From the NCBI GenBank assembly GCA_035222895.1, contig JAVYIG010000096.1, positions 372,001 through 436,000 on the forward strand: a stretch of 64,000 nt of DNA. The letters run 5' to 3'. How positions within the stretch are numbered: position 1 is the stretch's first letter; the number at the start of each line of letters is the position of its first letter. A program made the position numbers and the translations under genes. The DNA comes from Strongylocentrotus droebachiensis. Lineage: Eukaryota > Echinodermata > Echinoidea > Camarodonta > Strongylocentrotidae. The notes beneath the pieces are model-generated. The model did no database searches. It worked only from the letters and a program-made list of their open reading frames with translations, and was not told the origin of the DNA. This document shows positions 38,201 to 53,200 of this stretch, one piece after another.

Positions 38201-41200
38201 CCTTGTTGTTGTCCTCGATTTCTGCTAGTCCCTTGTCAGTTTTCAAGATGAGAGCACTAGTCATTATGTAACCTTTTTCAATCGCCACGTGGAGTGCTGT
38301 TTGTCCCTTCTCATTCCTGTTTATAAAAATAAAGCAAGTCATCGTTGAAAAGAAACAAATACGTTTTAAAGTGATACCGAACTTTCTGCCTTAGCACACT
38401 GTTTCTTGCACAGCACCACTTTACGGTCAACATACCAACCGTGCGTAACTAAATATGTAATTTCTACTTCGCAAAAAGAGGACTCCTGAGATGGAATTTT
38501 GAGATAGGTATTTTAGGACCATTTTTTGTATGTATTCGAGAATCTTACTCTTTCTTTGTTGGAACATCCGGGTTCTTGAGGATAGCCTTTGTTGTTTGAT
38601 GATGACCCTTTTGTGCAATTAAATGGAGCAATGAGTTACCATGACCATAAGTGTTGTTGATAATGTCCTTGTCCCAGGCAACCAGCTCAAGTAAACTCCT
38701 GAATAAGATATAAAAGACAAAGATGTAGAGACAAGATTTTGTTTCTAAAGTAGAGGTGTCGTGGTCTTGTAAAAACATCTTCGGACTGTCGATCACATGG
38801 TTCAAGTCCCGCAATGGAAAGACATTAACCTACATTTTTTTCATTCCCTACCAATGTGTTAAATAGGTAACCGCTAGGATGCGAACGTTAATTTAGTTTT
38901 ACAAGGTGATGCCTGGCCGGCATACTCCCCAGGAAGTGGAGCGCGTGCACTATCACGTGCAGATTAGCAATTGAATCAAATGGCTTGGGTAATAATATAG
39001 TTAAATCGACTGATATGAGAGGCCTGGCTGTTTTATAGGCTCAAGGGGTCATGGCCGGATGCAACGTCCCCGAGAGCCAACAGCCAGGCCTCGAGTAATA
39101 GAGCAGTCGATATCTCTTTTATATAAGGAATTGACACAAAAATCTACAAATAATTTTACCTTATCCTTTTCTTGAGTAAAGATTGGTTTAAACATCACGA
39201 AAAATCTGAGAAACTGTCTGTTAAGCTTCGCTGGAAAGATGACTGAATGTTATAATCATTTGGGAATCGCAGACAAAAAGCGCTGTATGGTGTCCGCGCT
39301 CGCACAAAGCAAATTTTAACATGTAAACCAATGGGGATATCATAAAAACTTTACTATTTTCTCGGTAACCGGAATATTTAGGGAATCCTTACTCATAAAC
39401 TGAAGAGTATCATTCCAAAAGGAGCTAAATCCACTTTATTTCTCGATTTTCCCTTTTATTTCTCAACTTTCCCTTTAGTCATGCAGCTTCATGTTGTTAT
39501 ATACATGTTACAGGTGTCACCCTGGACCAATATATATCATAAGAAAAATCTACCAGTTCTTTATGATTTTTACTAAAGTTTTAAAATAAATTGTGTGGAT
39601 TTAAAGGTACTATGTCCCTTTTGCAGCCAACCTCAAATTCTGTAGAACTTTGCAGGAATTATGAATATGTCATGTTTGTCCTATCTGTAAAATTTAAACG
39701 TTAGCAGTGTCCTCATAATCAAATTATGCAAGGAAACCCGTTTACTTGCTAGACTTCACTGTCAGACACTATTGAGTGACTGACTGGCTTTTTTTCCTTC
39801 TTTGGTAATAACATACATGAAAAGAGTTGTAAAGGATACATGAGCATTTGTCTACATCAATAACCCACTTCTTGTGATGGCCAAGATTAAACTGATTGAA
39901 TCTTTGCGCAGCATAAAACGTATGACCATTCGGTACAATTGTCTGAAAATCAAGACTATTACTTTTGGGCTCTATAGCCCTAAAGTCGATTTGACAACTA
40001 ATAGTCGTTATTCTCCCACTTGAAGACATTTTCAAGCCCCACATTTTTTAGAGAAGTTCTAAATTAGTATTATCTTTCAAATGCAGTTGGAATTTAACTT
40101 TTTCATTGTTTTGGCCTGCAAATGGGACATAGTACCTTTAAATTATTTTGGAATAAAACATGGATTTAGCTCCTTTTTGGAATGAAACTGTGATATGCTG
40201 TTTAGTTTCTTTTCGAAATGTTTTTTTAGTTGTAATTTTATTATTATTATTTAAAAGGAAAAGTTTGCTACTTAATTTGAATAAATTTTAGTGACTTTAT
40301 TGAGAAGAACCAAAAAAGAAAATCATTTATACACGCATTGTCCTATCACGAAATCTGTTAACTTTCGAGAATATTTCTCTCTCACAATTGTTTCATCACA
40401 TAGACCATTTTGTGCGGTGTTTACATAAATGTAACAATTAGACACAAATATCATGATTCAAAACAGAGTTTTTAAAATTAAAAGCTGCTTTAAGATTGAA
40501 TATAAGGTACAGTGATCTCTTTTTTATTTTTCTAAAACGGATAAATCAATTTCAGTTGCACCAGGCAAGTATACTCAGAAATATGCATAACATTTAACAT
40601 ACAATCAATTGTGCAACCTTCTTTTAGATTGTAATTATGAGCTTGAAAGCTTCAAGTTCAAACCTTGCATTTCATGTCATACTTCATGTCATGTCATACT
40701 TCATGTCACAATACACGGAAATGTTTCATGTAGTCCTTTTACAAATCTAATGGCAGGGGTGGTTAAACTGGTTATGTTAAATTTCAGATAAAAATGAACT
40801 GAAATAATAATTCAACATAAATTAAAACAACGCAATGGGGTACCTATGTACAACACGTATATACAAAGTCAATGAAACCCACTTGCTTGTTATTATGGAT
40901 TAACTGATATTGATGATGCACCTGAAGTATTAAATACTAGCGATCCTTTTTTCTACAATCAAGAGTAAGGAAAATTCATCGTGAATAATAAAGGTCAAGA
41001 TAGTCGATTTGAGTTACAGGGTATACAGTACAAGTCAAAATCACCAAAGCTCAATATGCAATTAAAAATAAATAATAATACAAAATAGCTAAAGAGACTT
41101 GGTAAATTGGTGTATACTTGATTGAATAAATTGTTAAATTTTGATATCTGTTTTTGATGATGATCAGAAGGATCAAGAAACAGCCTTAGTGTTACGATTT

Positions 41201-44200
41201 TGAAATATATGACGTTATCAAGATATCTATGACTAAATACCACTGTTTATAAAACCATAATGGGGTACACTTTAGTATAGCAATACAGTCTATGGAGGGA
41301 AACAGTCTCGCATTTCTGGTTATTTAGATGTTTCTTCCTTTTTATTTATGAAGCACATAATAATGCTTGATTCCTCTATAATTCAAATGTAATGTGTAAA
41401 ACATCTTAGCTTCTGTATTTTATTCGGAGCAATATGATGATCACAAGCAGAAATGTGAAATCTTTGAAGCAGAAAGTACATTGTGCCAGGAAGCAAAGCC
41501 AAGCCAGGGGTGCGTGTGTTCTATACTGCGCTCTCATTGGTCAATTGGATTTAGCTCCTTTTGGAACGAAACCGATTTGGATTTAGCTCATTTTGGAATG
41601 AAACATGCGTCGACCAATAGGCATTGTGCGTTATTGTTCCAATTATCGATCGAATTATGGACCGCTCCGCCGGTCCTCCCGTAGAGTATAAAAGACCCTT
41701 GCTTACAGTAGTTATTATCACCAGACGAAGTGTTGCAGATGGGCACGAAACGTCGTGAACTTTTAGATTCCTTATTGACCACATTGCGAGACAAACGAAT
41801 ATCACTAGCGATATTATTTTCGAAACATGATATTGTACCTTAAAATGTTCATACTTCCTGGTGACATTTTATATTGTGACATTTTGTTCTCATGTAGGAA
41901 TTGATTATTTCAAGACAACAAATATGGATTTAGCTCCTTTTGGAATCAGGCTCTTCATCAACTATTGACCTTTACTGGCATTGTTCGTTTCTTTACGAGA
42001 ATGGCTAAAATTACGAGTACAATTTTGACCAATCAGATGGCCAGATTTGTAAAGAGAGGTATATAATGTATTACAATGAAAACCGCTTATAAACGTAGCA
42101 TTAGGCGCTATACAAATGTGATGAGTATCATTACAGAGTTGTAATTGAAAGATTATTTCTCATTTGATAAACAAAACGCTATCTACCTCACATTTGGTAC
42201 CAAAATGCTAACGTCATATTCGCGCGTAGTACAGATTTTGGCCGTTTTTTGTTGTTGTTATTCTTCAATAATCTTTGTCTTCCTCCCTTACACGCATCCC
42301 ACAAAAAAGAAAGGCAAAGGTTATTTTCTCATCTGATTGCTGCCTATCACAAATATTATCTTAAAAACATGGTTATTAATGAAAAGCGTTTTCATAGCAT
42401 AAAGAAATATTCTTTTTGGTGCGGCTTGGTATTCGCGTGTGTAAGTAGCTGTGTGGGATGTGACATTTTCCGAGACCCATGTGTTTTCGTAAACGTCTCC
42501 AATGTAGACTAACAAAATGCAGTATCCATGCATTTCCCGACACGTATTTTTTTCATTTTACCGCTTCCGAGGAACATTATTTCAGAGTACAATATTTACT
42601 TGGTTTTAGTACATAAATTAATACAATTTTAAACTAAAACTGTTCTAATAATTGACATATTCCTTTTACATTTCATAATTTGTTTCGGAAGTAAGAACAA
42701 TTCAAAATGTTTTTTTTTTAATTCTACCTTAACCTCTTTCTATAGTCTGATTCTAACGAATTGTTTGTCTTATTTTTCATAAATTCAGTAATACTAATAA
42801 CGAATTTTGTAAACCAATTTGCATGTTCATAATTGCGCACACCAATTATAATAACCTTTTCATCAATACAGACTATTATTTGGTATATTATTGCACATAT
42901 GAAAAATCATCTATTACAAACATCACATTTATTTGTATTCAATATTTTCGACTTAACTAAATTTTCTATCGATGGTAATATTCTATGTTAGACTGAGTCT
43001 AAAATTAAATTGCCTAATTTTATGAATCGATATTTGTTTCAATCTAATTAATAAAACATAATTTCGTATTAAGTCCTCTGGTAATGCAAAATAGGCCTGC
43101 CAATAAATGAGAAACAGTGGCTTCGTTCGTTTCATTTTTATAAGAACAAAATATGAAAAAATCTTGCTTTTTATACAATGTATATCTATCGAATTTCCTG
43201 CTGATATTTCAAACAAATTATTATTATCATTACTTTATGGCTGTATTTGCCTATAAGGATTATCATGATATTGCTGTAATGACTTGACCTTAGAAGAACT
43301 TTGCATTTGTAAATGTAATTGTCTTGTCTTTATCGTATGGCTTAAAGTATGGCCTTTTATTCGATTGTCACTCATTTCTTTAGTGACACCTGTAACATTA
43401 TTAACGTGTCACACAAACTTTCTCTGGCAAGCACATTCTAAACCTTATTGTATTGGGATGTGCAGTTATTCTGGCAAGTACATTCCACACCGTAGGTGTT
43501 GGGATGTACAACCATGGAGAAAGTCTTAAAGATTTAATTTTGGATGCTTGGTCTACCATATTTGGTCCGGCATCTTTCAAATCATTATTAATTACACTTC
43601 CTTTTATTTTTTTCATTTTTAGAGTTCCAAAGAAAATTAAATAATATTTGTTCATATCTTTAACAGATTTATAGGTAACAGGATATAATGTTGCAACATA
43701 AACCGTTTGTGAAATCAGTAACGATTTAATTATACATATTTGTATATCTATTCGGACTGGATAGATATCGTGTAGTCCCGTGTCAATCTTTCTGTGTACA
43801 GTGCTTGTAACTTTACCGAGACTGGGCCAAATTTCAGATCATCACATCAATAGGTTATACGTAATACACCAATACGTATATGCTAGATGATCGACCTTTT
43901 CTGATCGATTCCACCTTTGCTTTCACAATGCAATCGCATGATCAGAACTCAACTTTATCTTTAAGTGCATTATAACGTTTTTCACGCCCTGCTATGCATC
44001 GTGTACTTTAAAATAGTCGGACGGTACTTAAAGTTATGCTCACTTTTTCATGAAAAAACGTAGGATAGTCTCAGTCAATGAATCACATGTGACCGCGATT
44101 GTCCGATCATTTGAAAAAGACTTGTATAAAAAATAATTCATATTTCGTTTATTATAAAAATGTAAAATCTTACTCTGTTTGGCCTTTTTCTGCACAAAGT

Positions 44201-47200
44201 CGGGTCAATTCCCTTATCTCGTCTTGCCCCTTGTTTATCTTGATTTCTTCATACCTGTTGAGCAATGCCTGGAAATTAGAACAAAAGAAAAAGGAAATAA
44301 AAATACGTCTATTATAGGTTATACAAAGCTTTGGTATGGGGTCATGAATTCGGTTCAAATGAACATATTGGAAGCATACATGCGATCCTACAATATACAG
44401 TTTTCGTTGTCGCGGTTCAAATCAAGTTTAAAGTTATGAAATTGCAAATAGTAAACTCTTTATGTTGTGTAGCCCCCTCTCAAGGTCAATATATTAATTA
44501 AGCTATAAAACAATGTTTCTTGACTAAAATCAACCGATTAGCTATTCTCGTTTAGAAATTATATATAACGACTACATATTCTGTGATTTGCATGGTCGCA
44601 GCTACCATTGTACGGCTGTAGGCGCTATTTGAAATTCATCAAAATTTACCGGGAGCACCGGTAAATTTTCATATTCATTTTTTCTTAAAAGCAGAAGTGT
44701 TTTATTGGCTAAATTTTCTAGTGCTTATAATACATCAAGAGGGGCATCCATATATATCAAAATGGTAAAGATTCACTATCCACCCAATTTTCAATTTTTT
44801 TCCAAAACTTTGTATTACCTTTGAGGAACATATACATACGTATAAACATTATTAAATAGAGAGAAAAGGGTAAGTGAGAACAAGTCTAAATTAACGAAGG
44901 ATTGAAAAAAAAAACTGAATGAATAAAGTGTATATATATATATATATATATGTGTGTACAGATATAAACTAAGTATGTGTGTATGTGTGTGTGTGATGTG
45001 CGTACGCGTGTGTGTGTTTGTGGGAGGGAGGGGGCAGGGTTGGGAAAGCATTGCACCAGTGAAATAACCTACAGATTTGTTTAGGTTTTTATATACAAAA
45101 GGTGAATAACGTGCAATTGACTTATAAATTGTGTTTTTGTACTTTAAATTTACTCTGTTACCAAGTTATATACTGCAAGTGAGATTTTGTTTAATTATGT
45201 TTATGTATAAGCAATTTATATCAATATGGAAAACATTTATTTATTATATATCAATTGTATGCTTGTGTTTGTATTACACATTTGGAGAAATAAACAAAAT
45301 TGGAGGAAAAAAAGGTGTATGTAGACGTTTTTGTATGTGATGAAGCGTATGCAAGTAAGACTTGGACAAAGGTTTCATGTATTTTTCTGTTTTCACAAAA
45401 TTGAGGCCGGCCAAGATCCTTATTTGTCTTCTTTAATCACCAGGGCCCTGTTTCATGAAATTAATTGTCAATAACAAACGCCATAATTTTCAAACGACTT
45501 TCCTCTCAGCCAATCTAATGCACGGATTTTAGTAGCTTATAACAGGTATTGTAACTTTTAATTGATATCAAGTTTTATGAATCGGGGCCCGTTTGAGAAG
45601 CAGAATGTGGTACAAAGGAATTAACAGAATTGTTGTTGCTTATCTATTTTGCAAGGGTATTGAAAAATTAATTTGTGGCCTCAGGGCCTGCCAAGAGCGC
45701 ATCAGTCCAAATGACTCGCAGCAAACAAGGCCGATGCTTCGCCTCGGTCTATGAAAACCATTATTGTTGGGCCAGTGAGCCCTTAGAAAGTAGGTCAGAA
45801 GGCTCAAAATAAGTTATACTTCTATTGGTAGGTCGGTCTCATATGACGTGGGTCCATATGCCATATGTCTCGTGGACTAGCAATCGGTCTTGTACAATTA
45901 TGGTTGGTTGGTTTATGTTACCTGACTGCTAAGGAAGTGTGCAAATTCTGTTTGTAAGCAACCAGAGGACCGACTGCTTTAAGTCATCTCCGAGGGACTA
46001 TGGGTAATGCAGATTAATGCCTTACCAAAGGGCTCTAGCGCAGCGACTTGGTTTCGAACCCGGGACCTCCTGGTTACGATACCACTGCACTAACACTGAA
46101 CAATCAAACCTCCGTCTATCGTCGGTCTCATACGGCACCGGCCTCGTGGGTTGGACATACCTGAAATACTTTGAAGAGATTTTCTTCCACCGAGATCCAC
46201 TCTAGAAACTCAAATAATGTTGGCTGATCTTGACGTTTGAGTAGAACCACCAGACAGTCGATAGCATATTTCTTGGCTGCGTGCTTCAATAAAGATGGTG
46301 GATCTTTAGGATCGCTCTCCTCCATAACATTATGAATGTCTTCATCACGTCTTTTGAGTAATGCAGGGGACAATACCAACAATTATGAGGTAAATTTACA
46401 ATAAAAAACAAAAAAAGCAAGTATCTTATTGGTGGCGTAGTCACACGTTAAACACAAGAACCCCCTACAAAAAGGAAGGGAAGAACTTATACAAAGGTAA
46501 CAAGACTTCTACTTGCAGCCTTCCTCAAAATCGCTGGTCTCTGTTGATTCCTCTACCAGACGTCCAATAACGGTGAATCCTAAAAGCAATACTTTTTAGG
46601 GGACAATCCTACAGTGTGAGTGAGAAAACATGAGTGTTTTAATAGACCGGTATAATAACATATATAAACTTGTGGATGTTTCCTTTTAAGGGAACAAGTG
46701 ACGAGTTATTCCATTAACCTATTATTATTAATGAATGACTGCAATACTCGGAATCCAGTCTGCATATATTGCTTGTGGCTTGCAACGAACAGTCACGTAT
46801 CACGTCTCACGTTCATGTTTGCGGTGTTTCGTAAAATAGGTGACTCTAATTTACGAAGTGAAGGGCCTACCACTGATTCGTTGTTTTCCACGCCGGTAAA
46901 ACACGAATGATCACGTCTACCAAAACGTGACGTGATTGTTAAGTCAATATTGTTAAAATTGCAAGCGCTCGTTACTAAGACTATTCATGACGTCACCGTA
47001 ATATGTATGATCTGTCTATGTACAGTATACGTATCGCTTGCGCTTGGCTAGCTGACAACGCCTCGCGACGATATCGACGAGGACGGGGCCGGCACGGTTT
47101 GACGACGTGGCGATCGAGGCTAGCCAGCGCTCAGCGAGCCGCAGATTATCGATGATACAAAGTGAGAATGTAAATATACTTTGGGATGATTAATAAGTAT

Positions 47201-50200
47201 AACTTTTCAGCTGTTGGGATTTCAGCTAGTATAGACTCTGTAATAACATGCGATACTATATACGGCTTTGCCACTGCAGTGGACTTTGGGCATGCATTTT
47301 TGCATGCATGCATTGGCCTAGCTACTGGCCTAGCCTCGCCGAGCTTCCTGGGTGACAAATGAGTCGAGTGAGACAGAATGAGAGCAAGACTGTTGATGGT
47401 CTGGCCTAGTGTTTCATAAAGATGCATGTTCGTAAAGTTATGCATGATATGACTTTGTGAACGGCTGGAAGGGGAATATGGCAAGCCAAATGGATGTCTC
47501 GTTCATTTTTTATCGCATTCTTTAATCATAAGTGATTAGCTAAAGTTGACATATGCATGTCATTACAGAGTCTATACTAGCTGAAATATGCATGTCATTA
47601 CAGAGTCTATACTAGCTGAAATCACAACAGCTGAAAAGTTATACTTATTATCATCCCAAGGTATACTTACATTCTCACTTTGTATCATCGATAATCGTCG
47701 GCTCGCTGAGCGCTGGCTCAGTAGGGAGTTTTCGCAAACTCATTGCGGACAGAGAATCTACGGTTCGTGTGCAAAATCGTGAAGCTACTACAGTAACAGC
47801 AGGGTTACCGCTGAGGTACTGAAATCTAGAACGGGTTTTGGCCAAATCTACGGGCGTTCGCAATGACGCCCCAAGTGAATAAACAGCCAATCAGCGAGCT
47901 TGTACCAAAGATGGTGATGGGAATTTCGTCGTTAAATAACGATGGATGACGAATTTCAACGCGCAGGGGCGGATCTAGCTTTTTGCAACGGGGGGGGGGG
48001 GATACGGGGTAGGGGGCAGTGAGCACTATTTTTTTTTTTCATTTGAAAAAAGTGCCAACCAAAATTTCGGGGGGGGGGATAGAAAGCACCTTGGGCAGCC
48101 CAAGGGGGGATTTAACCCCCCCCCCCCCTCTTCGGTGAGTTTTTTTTCTTTCCGAATCTTGTTTCTGAACCACAACAACATGAATATGGATATGACATGA
48201 ATTGTTTTACAACTTGATGATAAATTGTTGAAATTTGATAAAAAGTCATTTTGTGGCTCGGTCGAGACAAGTTGTACTAGTCGCGTAGTCCCGTATGTAA
48301 TGTACTGCGTGACAGGGAATAGGCCATTTTCGTAATGTAATCAAATTTAATACACAAGTCTTTGTGAAGTTCCTCAAAACAAATTATTTTTATTCACCTG
48401 TCTAGGATACGCAATAGTCAGAATGCAAACTGCATGTAAGTGTGGCTACAACTAATTTTTGCAGATTGGATTCTGTCTATTGAAATACTATTATTATTAT
48501 CAGATGAATGAAATAGTTGTATCGAGGCACTTGATTCACTTGGGGCGTCATTGAGAACGCGCATAGATTTGGCCAAAACCCGTTCTGGATTTCAGTACCT
48601 CAGCGGTCACCCTGCTATTACTATAGTAGCTTCTCGATTTTGCACACGAACCGTAGATTCTCTGTCCGCAATGAGCAATATGAGCAATATGCACCGAACG
48701 ACCTCTACTACGAGTGACGTCACTTTGAGTAACTGCGCATGCGCCACTTGCTTCTAGCTCGTCGTCTGTGAATTGACACAACGGGAGTCGGGCAAATTTT
48801 AGGCTAATCTCGAAGTGATCACAACGACTACGAGCTGGACACAAATTCCGAAGCCAGCCATCAGACTACAGTATCTGGTGAGAATATAATTCAAGAAGAT
48901 ATATGTGACTGCAAAGAAAAAGAAAAAAATACCTATGATTTTGATCAATCACGTTACTTCAACCTATTTAATTTCACTTTTTTGACGAAATTAAGAAGTT
49001 TTCTGCACAGCTGAGGTTCGAACGGCTGTGCAGACTAACTATGACGTAACAAAGATAACTTGTCGCGCGCATATTATTGCGTATCACTGCGCATCACTGC
49101 GCGTGCAATTAAACATTGGCACCGCGTCGTGTGACAATCTAAAGCGCTAGCAAGAGGAGACCCAAAGGGGATTCAACGACGAGCATAACAATGACGTCAC
49201 TCGTAGTCGAGGTCGTTCGGTGTCAAAATATAAAGCTCGCTATTTTGATGTGGGGGGGGGGGGGAGGTAACAGCTGGGAGGCAAGGCCCTTTGCACCCCG
49301 CCCCCGATCCCCTTCTTTTCCCCCTTTTCTTTTCTTCTTCCTCTTCTTTCTTTCCCTTTCTCTCCTCTTCCCCTTCTTTTCCTTCTCTCTCTCCCCCTCT
49401 CTCTTTCTTTTTTTTTGCGGGGGGAGGGGGGGGGGGCAAGGCCGGCTTACCCCCTGGATCCGCGCTTGCTAGCCTCGATCACCACGTCGATCATTGCACC
49501 ATACAATATATTTTATTTGTATATATTTACATTTTATTGTACATTATATATGTTTTACATTTTAGTACAATAAGTAATGGTAGTAGTATTTGTTTCATCC
49601 ATTTACTGAATTAGTCGAGCATACATATGCGCAGAATAAACCACAGAGTTACACAACAAATTCTGGCCTGAAGCACTTTTTTGCCATTAGTCTCTTCTCA
49701 ATGACAATTTGCATTATTTTTTTTAAACGCCAGCGTCAATTTGCGTGAGCTTTCGTAGATTGCATATAGCAAATCAACTAATTGTTGGGTCACGTAACCC
49801 AACACTTTGTATATTTGGGTGACCTGTTTCACGAAAGGGCGCAATACGTGAACGTGAACATGAATGTAGTACGTGATACGTGACTGTTCGTTGCAAGCCA
49901 TTGCTTGTTGCTATGTAGGGTGACCCTCGGACAAGCATCCAGGTCGTCACGAACAACAGTTGTTTAAACATTATGCATAACATTTGAATATTTTTATTAA
50001 CCGGTCTATGCATATTGCTATAAGAGAGAGTTGCCAGTTTGCACAAACATATTTATTGACGCTTACTTCGGTAGCTTGTATTCACGGGACGATATTTCAC
50101 GATTGGCTGCGCAGAAAACATTTTTTTCTTTCGATTAGCAACCCGTTTAATAACCAACCAAAAGGTTGGAAGGAATTCCGTGAATGCTTAGAGCTCGGAA

Positions 50201-53200
50201 ATCAAAAGGGCCAAACCAGGGTGGTGGAAATATGCGCGATACAAATATATATATATATTTTTTTACAAAGACACTTAGGTTGACCTTGGTGCAGCCGAAC
50301 ATAAAATATTATCCCATGTATGTGGAAGCGTCAATAAATGATTAACAAGTACATATCACACACGGTCATATTAACATATCACTTGTATAGACGCATTAGG
50401 CTCTCATGGACAATTCTACATCGTTCGCGTGTTTACCCAATAAGTGTTTTTAATCAATGACATAAAAAGGTTGAGAAAACTCAGAAGTTATTTTGTTGAT
50501 CTTTACAAGAACTCAGAGACCCCTTATATAGTGTTTATGCCTACCTCTGGTGTAACAGGTCACATACGAGTTCAGTGACCTCGGCTTGGTCTCGACTGCA
50601 GGCAGCGTGTAGCGCCGTTAATCCTTTCTTGTTTTGACATTCAAGGAGCTTAGGACAAATGTTATCAAGCATTTGGACAATTTCGTGATGTCCGTGTCTG
50701 CAGGCAGTGTGCATCAATGTCGAACCATTCTTTGACTTGATCTCCAAGAGGTGATCGCGATCAGCCGATTGAGAAACTGAAAGTGATATGAAGGAAAACA
50801 AGTAGAGGTGTCGTAAGTCGAGTGCTTTAAACACTTGATTGGAGAAAGAAAGGTCGTGCAGATAGCCATTCGGTATAATGTCCATTTTATATAATCTCCA
50901 AGAAGTATATAAACAATTTGGGCTATTGCGCATTTAGTCTAGTTTCCAGTCGGTCGAATTCCCCTTTTGACTAAGTACAATGTTGTCTTCTATTCATGAT
51001 ATCTTTTAATCATTCGATGATTATTGTTATTTATGATTAAACAATTATTAAGCTATATGGATAGTAGACGAAATTCACCGTCATATGTTGCCCTCCCCCA
51101 CCCCTCAACCCGTCGTTATGAAATCCTGGACCTGACACTACATAATGGCAGAGACAGTGGCGTAGCGTTGGTCTAGCCATAGAGGGGGCATTGGTACCAT
51201 CAGGGGCTCCGGTATCCCACGACAAGTTAAATTCGGATTTTAGACAGTCGTTCAATTGGTATGACATCACAACGATTCTCAGCATATTTAGATTTTCCTC
51301 GTCCTTCAAAATTAAATCTCTTTTTATAATCATATGACTATTTAGATCAACAATTATCACGATTTTAGAAGTTTGAATTGCACATACTTTCAAAATTTAA
51401 AATCTTAGTCAGGTCGTATAGTGTGCGTTGAGCTTTATACTTACCACGTTCCAAGCAGTATGAGACGAGTTTCGTGTCACCGCACTTGACCGCCTCATGG
51501 AGCACGCATTGTTGGAAAGCGTTTCGGGCTTCCAAAATCTGTTTTCCAACAAAAGCACAATATGTTCACATGTGAATGGGAATAATAATGCTTATATCAA
51601 AATCATTGCACAAAATGGCTTGCAAACAGCGGCGGTTCTAATGGGGGTTGGGTTGGGTTCTCAAGTCTCCCCACCATCCACCCACCCCCCCCCCCCCCCA
51701 CGAAAAACGCGAGACACATGTAGAAAATGAAAGCAAGAGTCCTAATTATCTATTATAAATTATCAATTAATTATCAATTATACTTGGTAATGCATGGGAC
51801 AAACATTGCCAGGTGTAATTTATTTGCTTGGCAGATTGCCCTACACAGTGGCAAAAAGAAAATAAATCCAATAACATGAATAATCAAATCAAATCAAATC
51901 AAATCAATATAAAAGCTCTTACCTCTCGCATGTCGTGTCCTTTCTGATTGCAAATGTCAAGGAATCGAAGGGCAAACTTCACTTGCCCTTTCCTAAGGAT
52001 GATGTGAAACGGTGTATCACCCCGAAGGCTATCTTTTGCCAGAGGATCGGCACCATGCATGAGTAGCAGCATGGCATTATCAAACTGATCGTTCTGGCAT
52101 GTGATGTGGAGAAGGGGTGAAGTTACTGCTCCGGACTTTGATTCTTGCTAGAACGGAAGATGAATAAAGCACAATGTTTATTACAATATAATTTGATATT
52201 GCTTAACTTCTACGCAATCCATGATGTGTGATAATAATAAACAATGACTTTGTCGGCTTTTCCGAAAAAAAACATTTGTGTATCTACATGTATGTTTAAT
52301 AGCTTGGAGGCTGATGGGGGCGACAATCAGATGGACCTTGAGACACAGATTCTCCAATACTTAAGCTCTTAGAATGACTCTTAACCCAGTGAAGTGTGAA
52401 GCAATGCAAATATGCTTCATGAAATAAAAACCTGGAAATCACTCCTTAATTTACTACAATGTTTCACGAAACGAACTTGACGTACATTTTTTTCAACAGC
52501 AAACCGAAATCCTAATTATCATTTCTTGTTAATGCATTGATATTGTTAAGCTTTACTTTGTTTCCTTTTTATTTAACGGCACTTAAGTATACACTGTGAC
52601 AAACTTATGTTCTGCATGGCCTTCAATACCGACTTTGGATGAAATTTCAAATTGATTTCGTATTGAAATATATTTTGCATTATTATTGTGTCATTTGCTT
52701 TGAACAACCATTTACCCACAATTTTCAATAACCTTCTTGTCAGAACGTCTATAAGTATACTCACCCTAGTCTGATTATGTTTAGAATGATGTTGCATGTA
52801 CTTTGAAGTGTGTATGTACTTTGAACTTGATTTAAGTGCAATATTTTGAGTTTGCTATTTATTTGTGAATAGTAATCATAGTAAAAATATTTATATAGAT
52901 TATTGTAATCATAATATTGATACGAAAAATAGTAAAAAGAATGATATTAATAATAATAGCAGTAGTAATAGGTTTGTATTAGTGTAGTCAACAAATGCTG
53001 ACTGGCACTGTATGTGAGAAAATAATTTCTGTTATTTCCACTTAATCTTTGTCATTATGATTTCATTTGCTTTAATTATTACATGTTATTAACTATTTTG
53101 TTTCCGTAATTTTGACGTTTGCTTTTTCTATTGCTTTTATTTCAATAAACCATTACACTTGTCATTCACCAAAAAAAAAGGTAACATCGTTTATATGAAG

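Noticed and set aside
46500..46590. Possible TRPA exon with CTTTTAG acceptor
   Set aside because: The frame in the required phase reaches a stop. The sequence (GAGGAAGGCTGCAAGTAGAAG) looks like a common retroelement tail.
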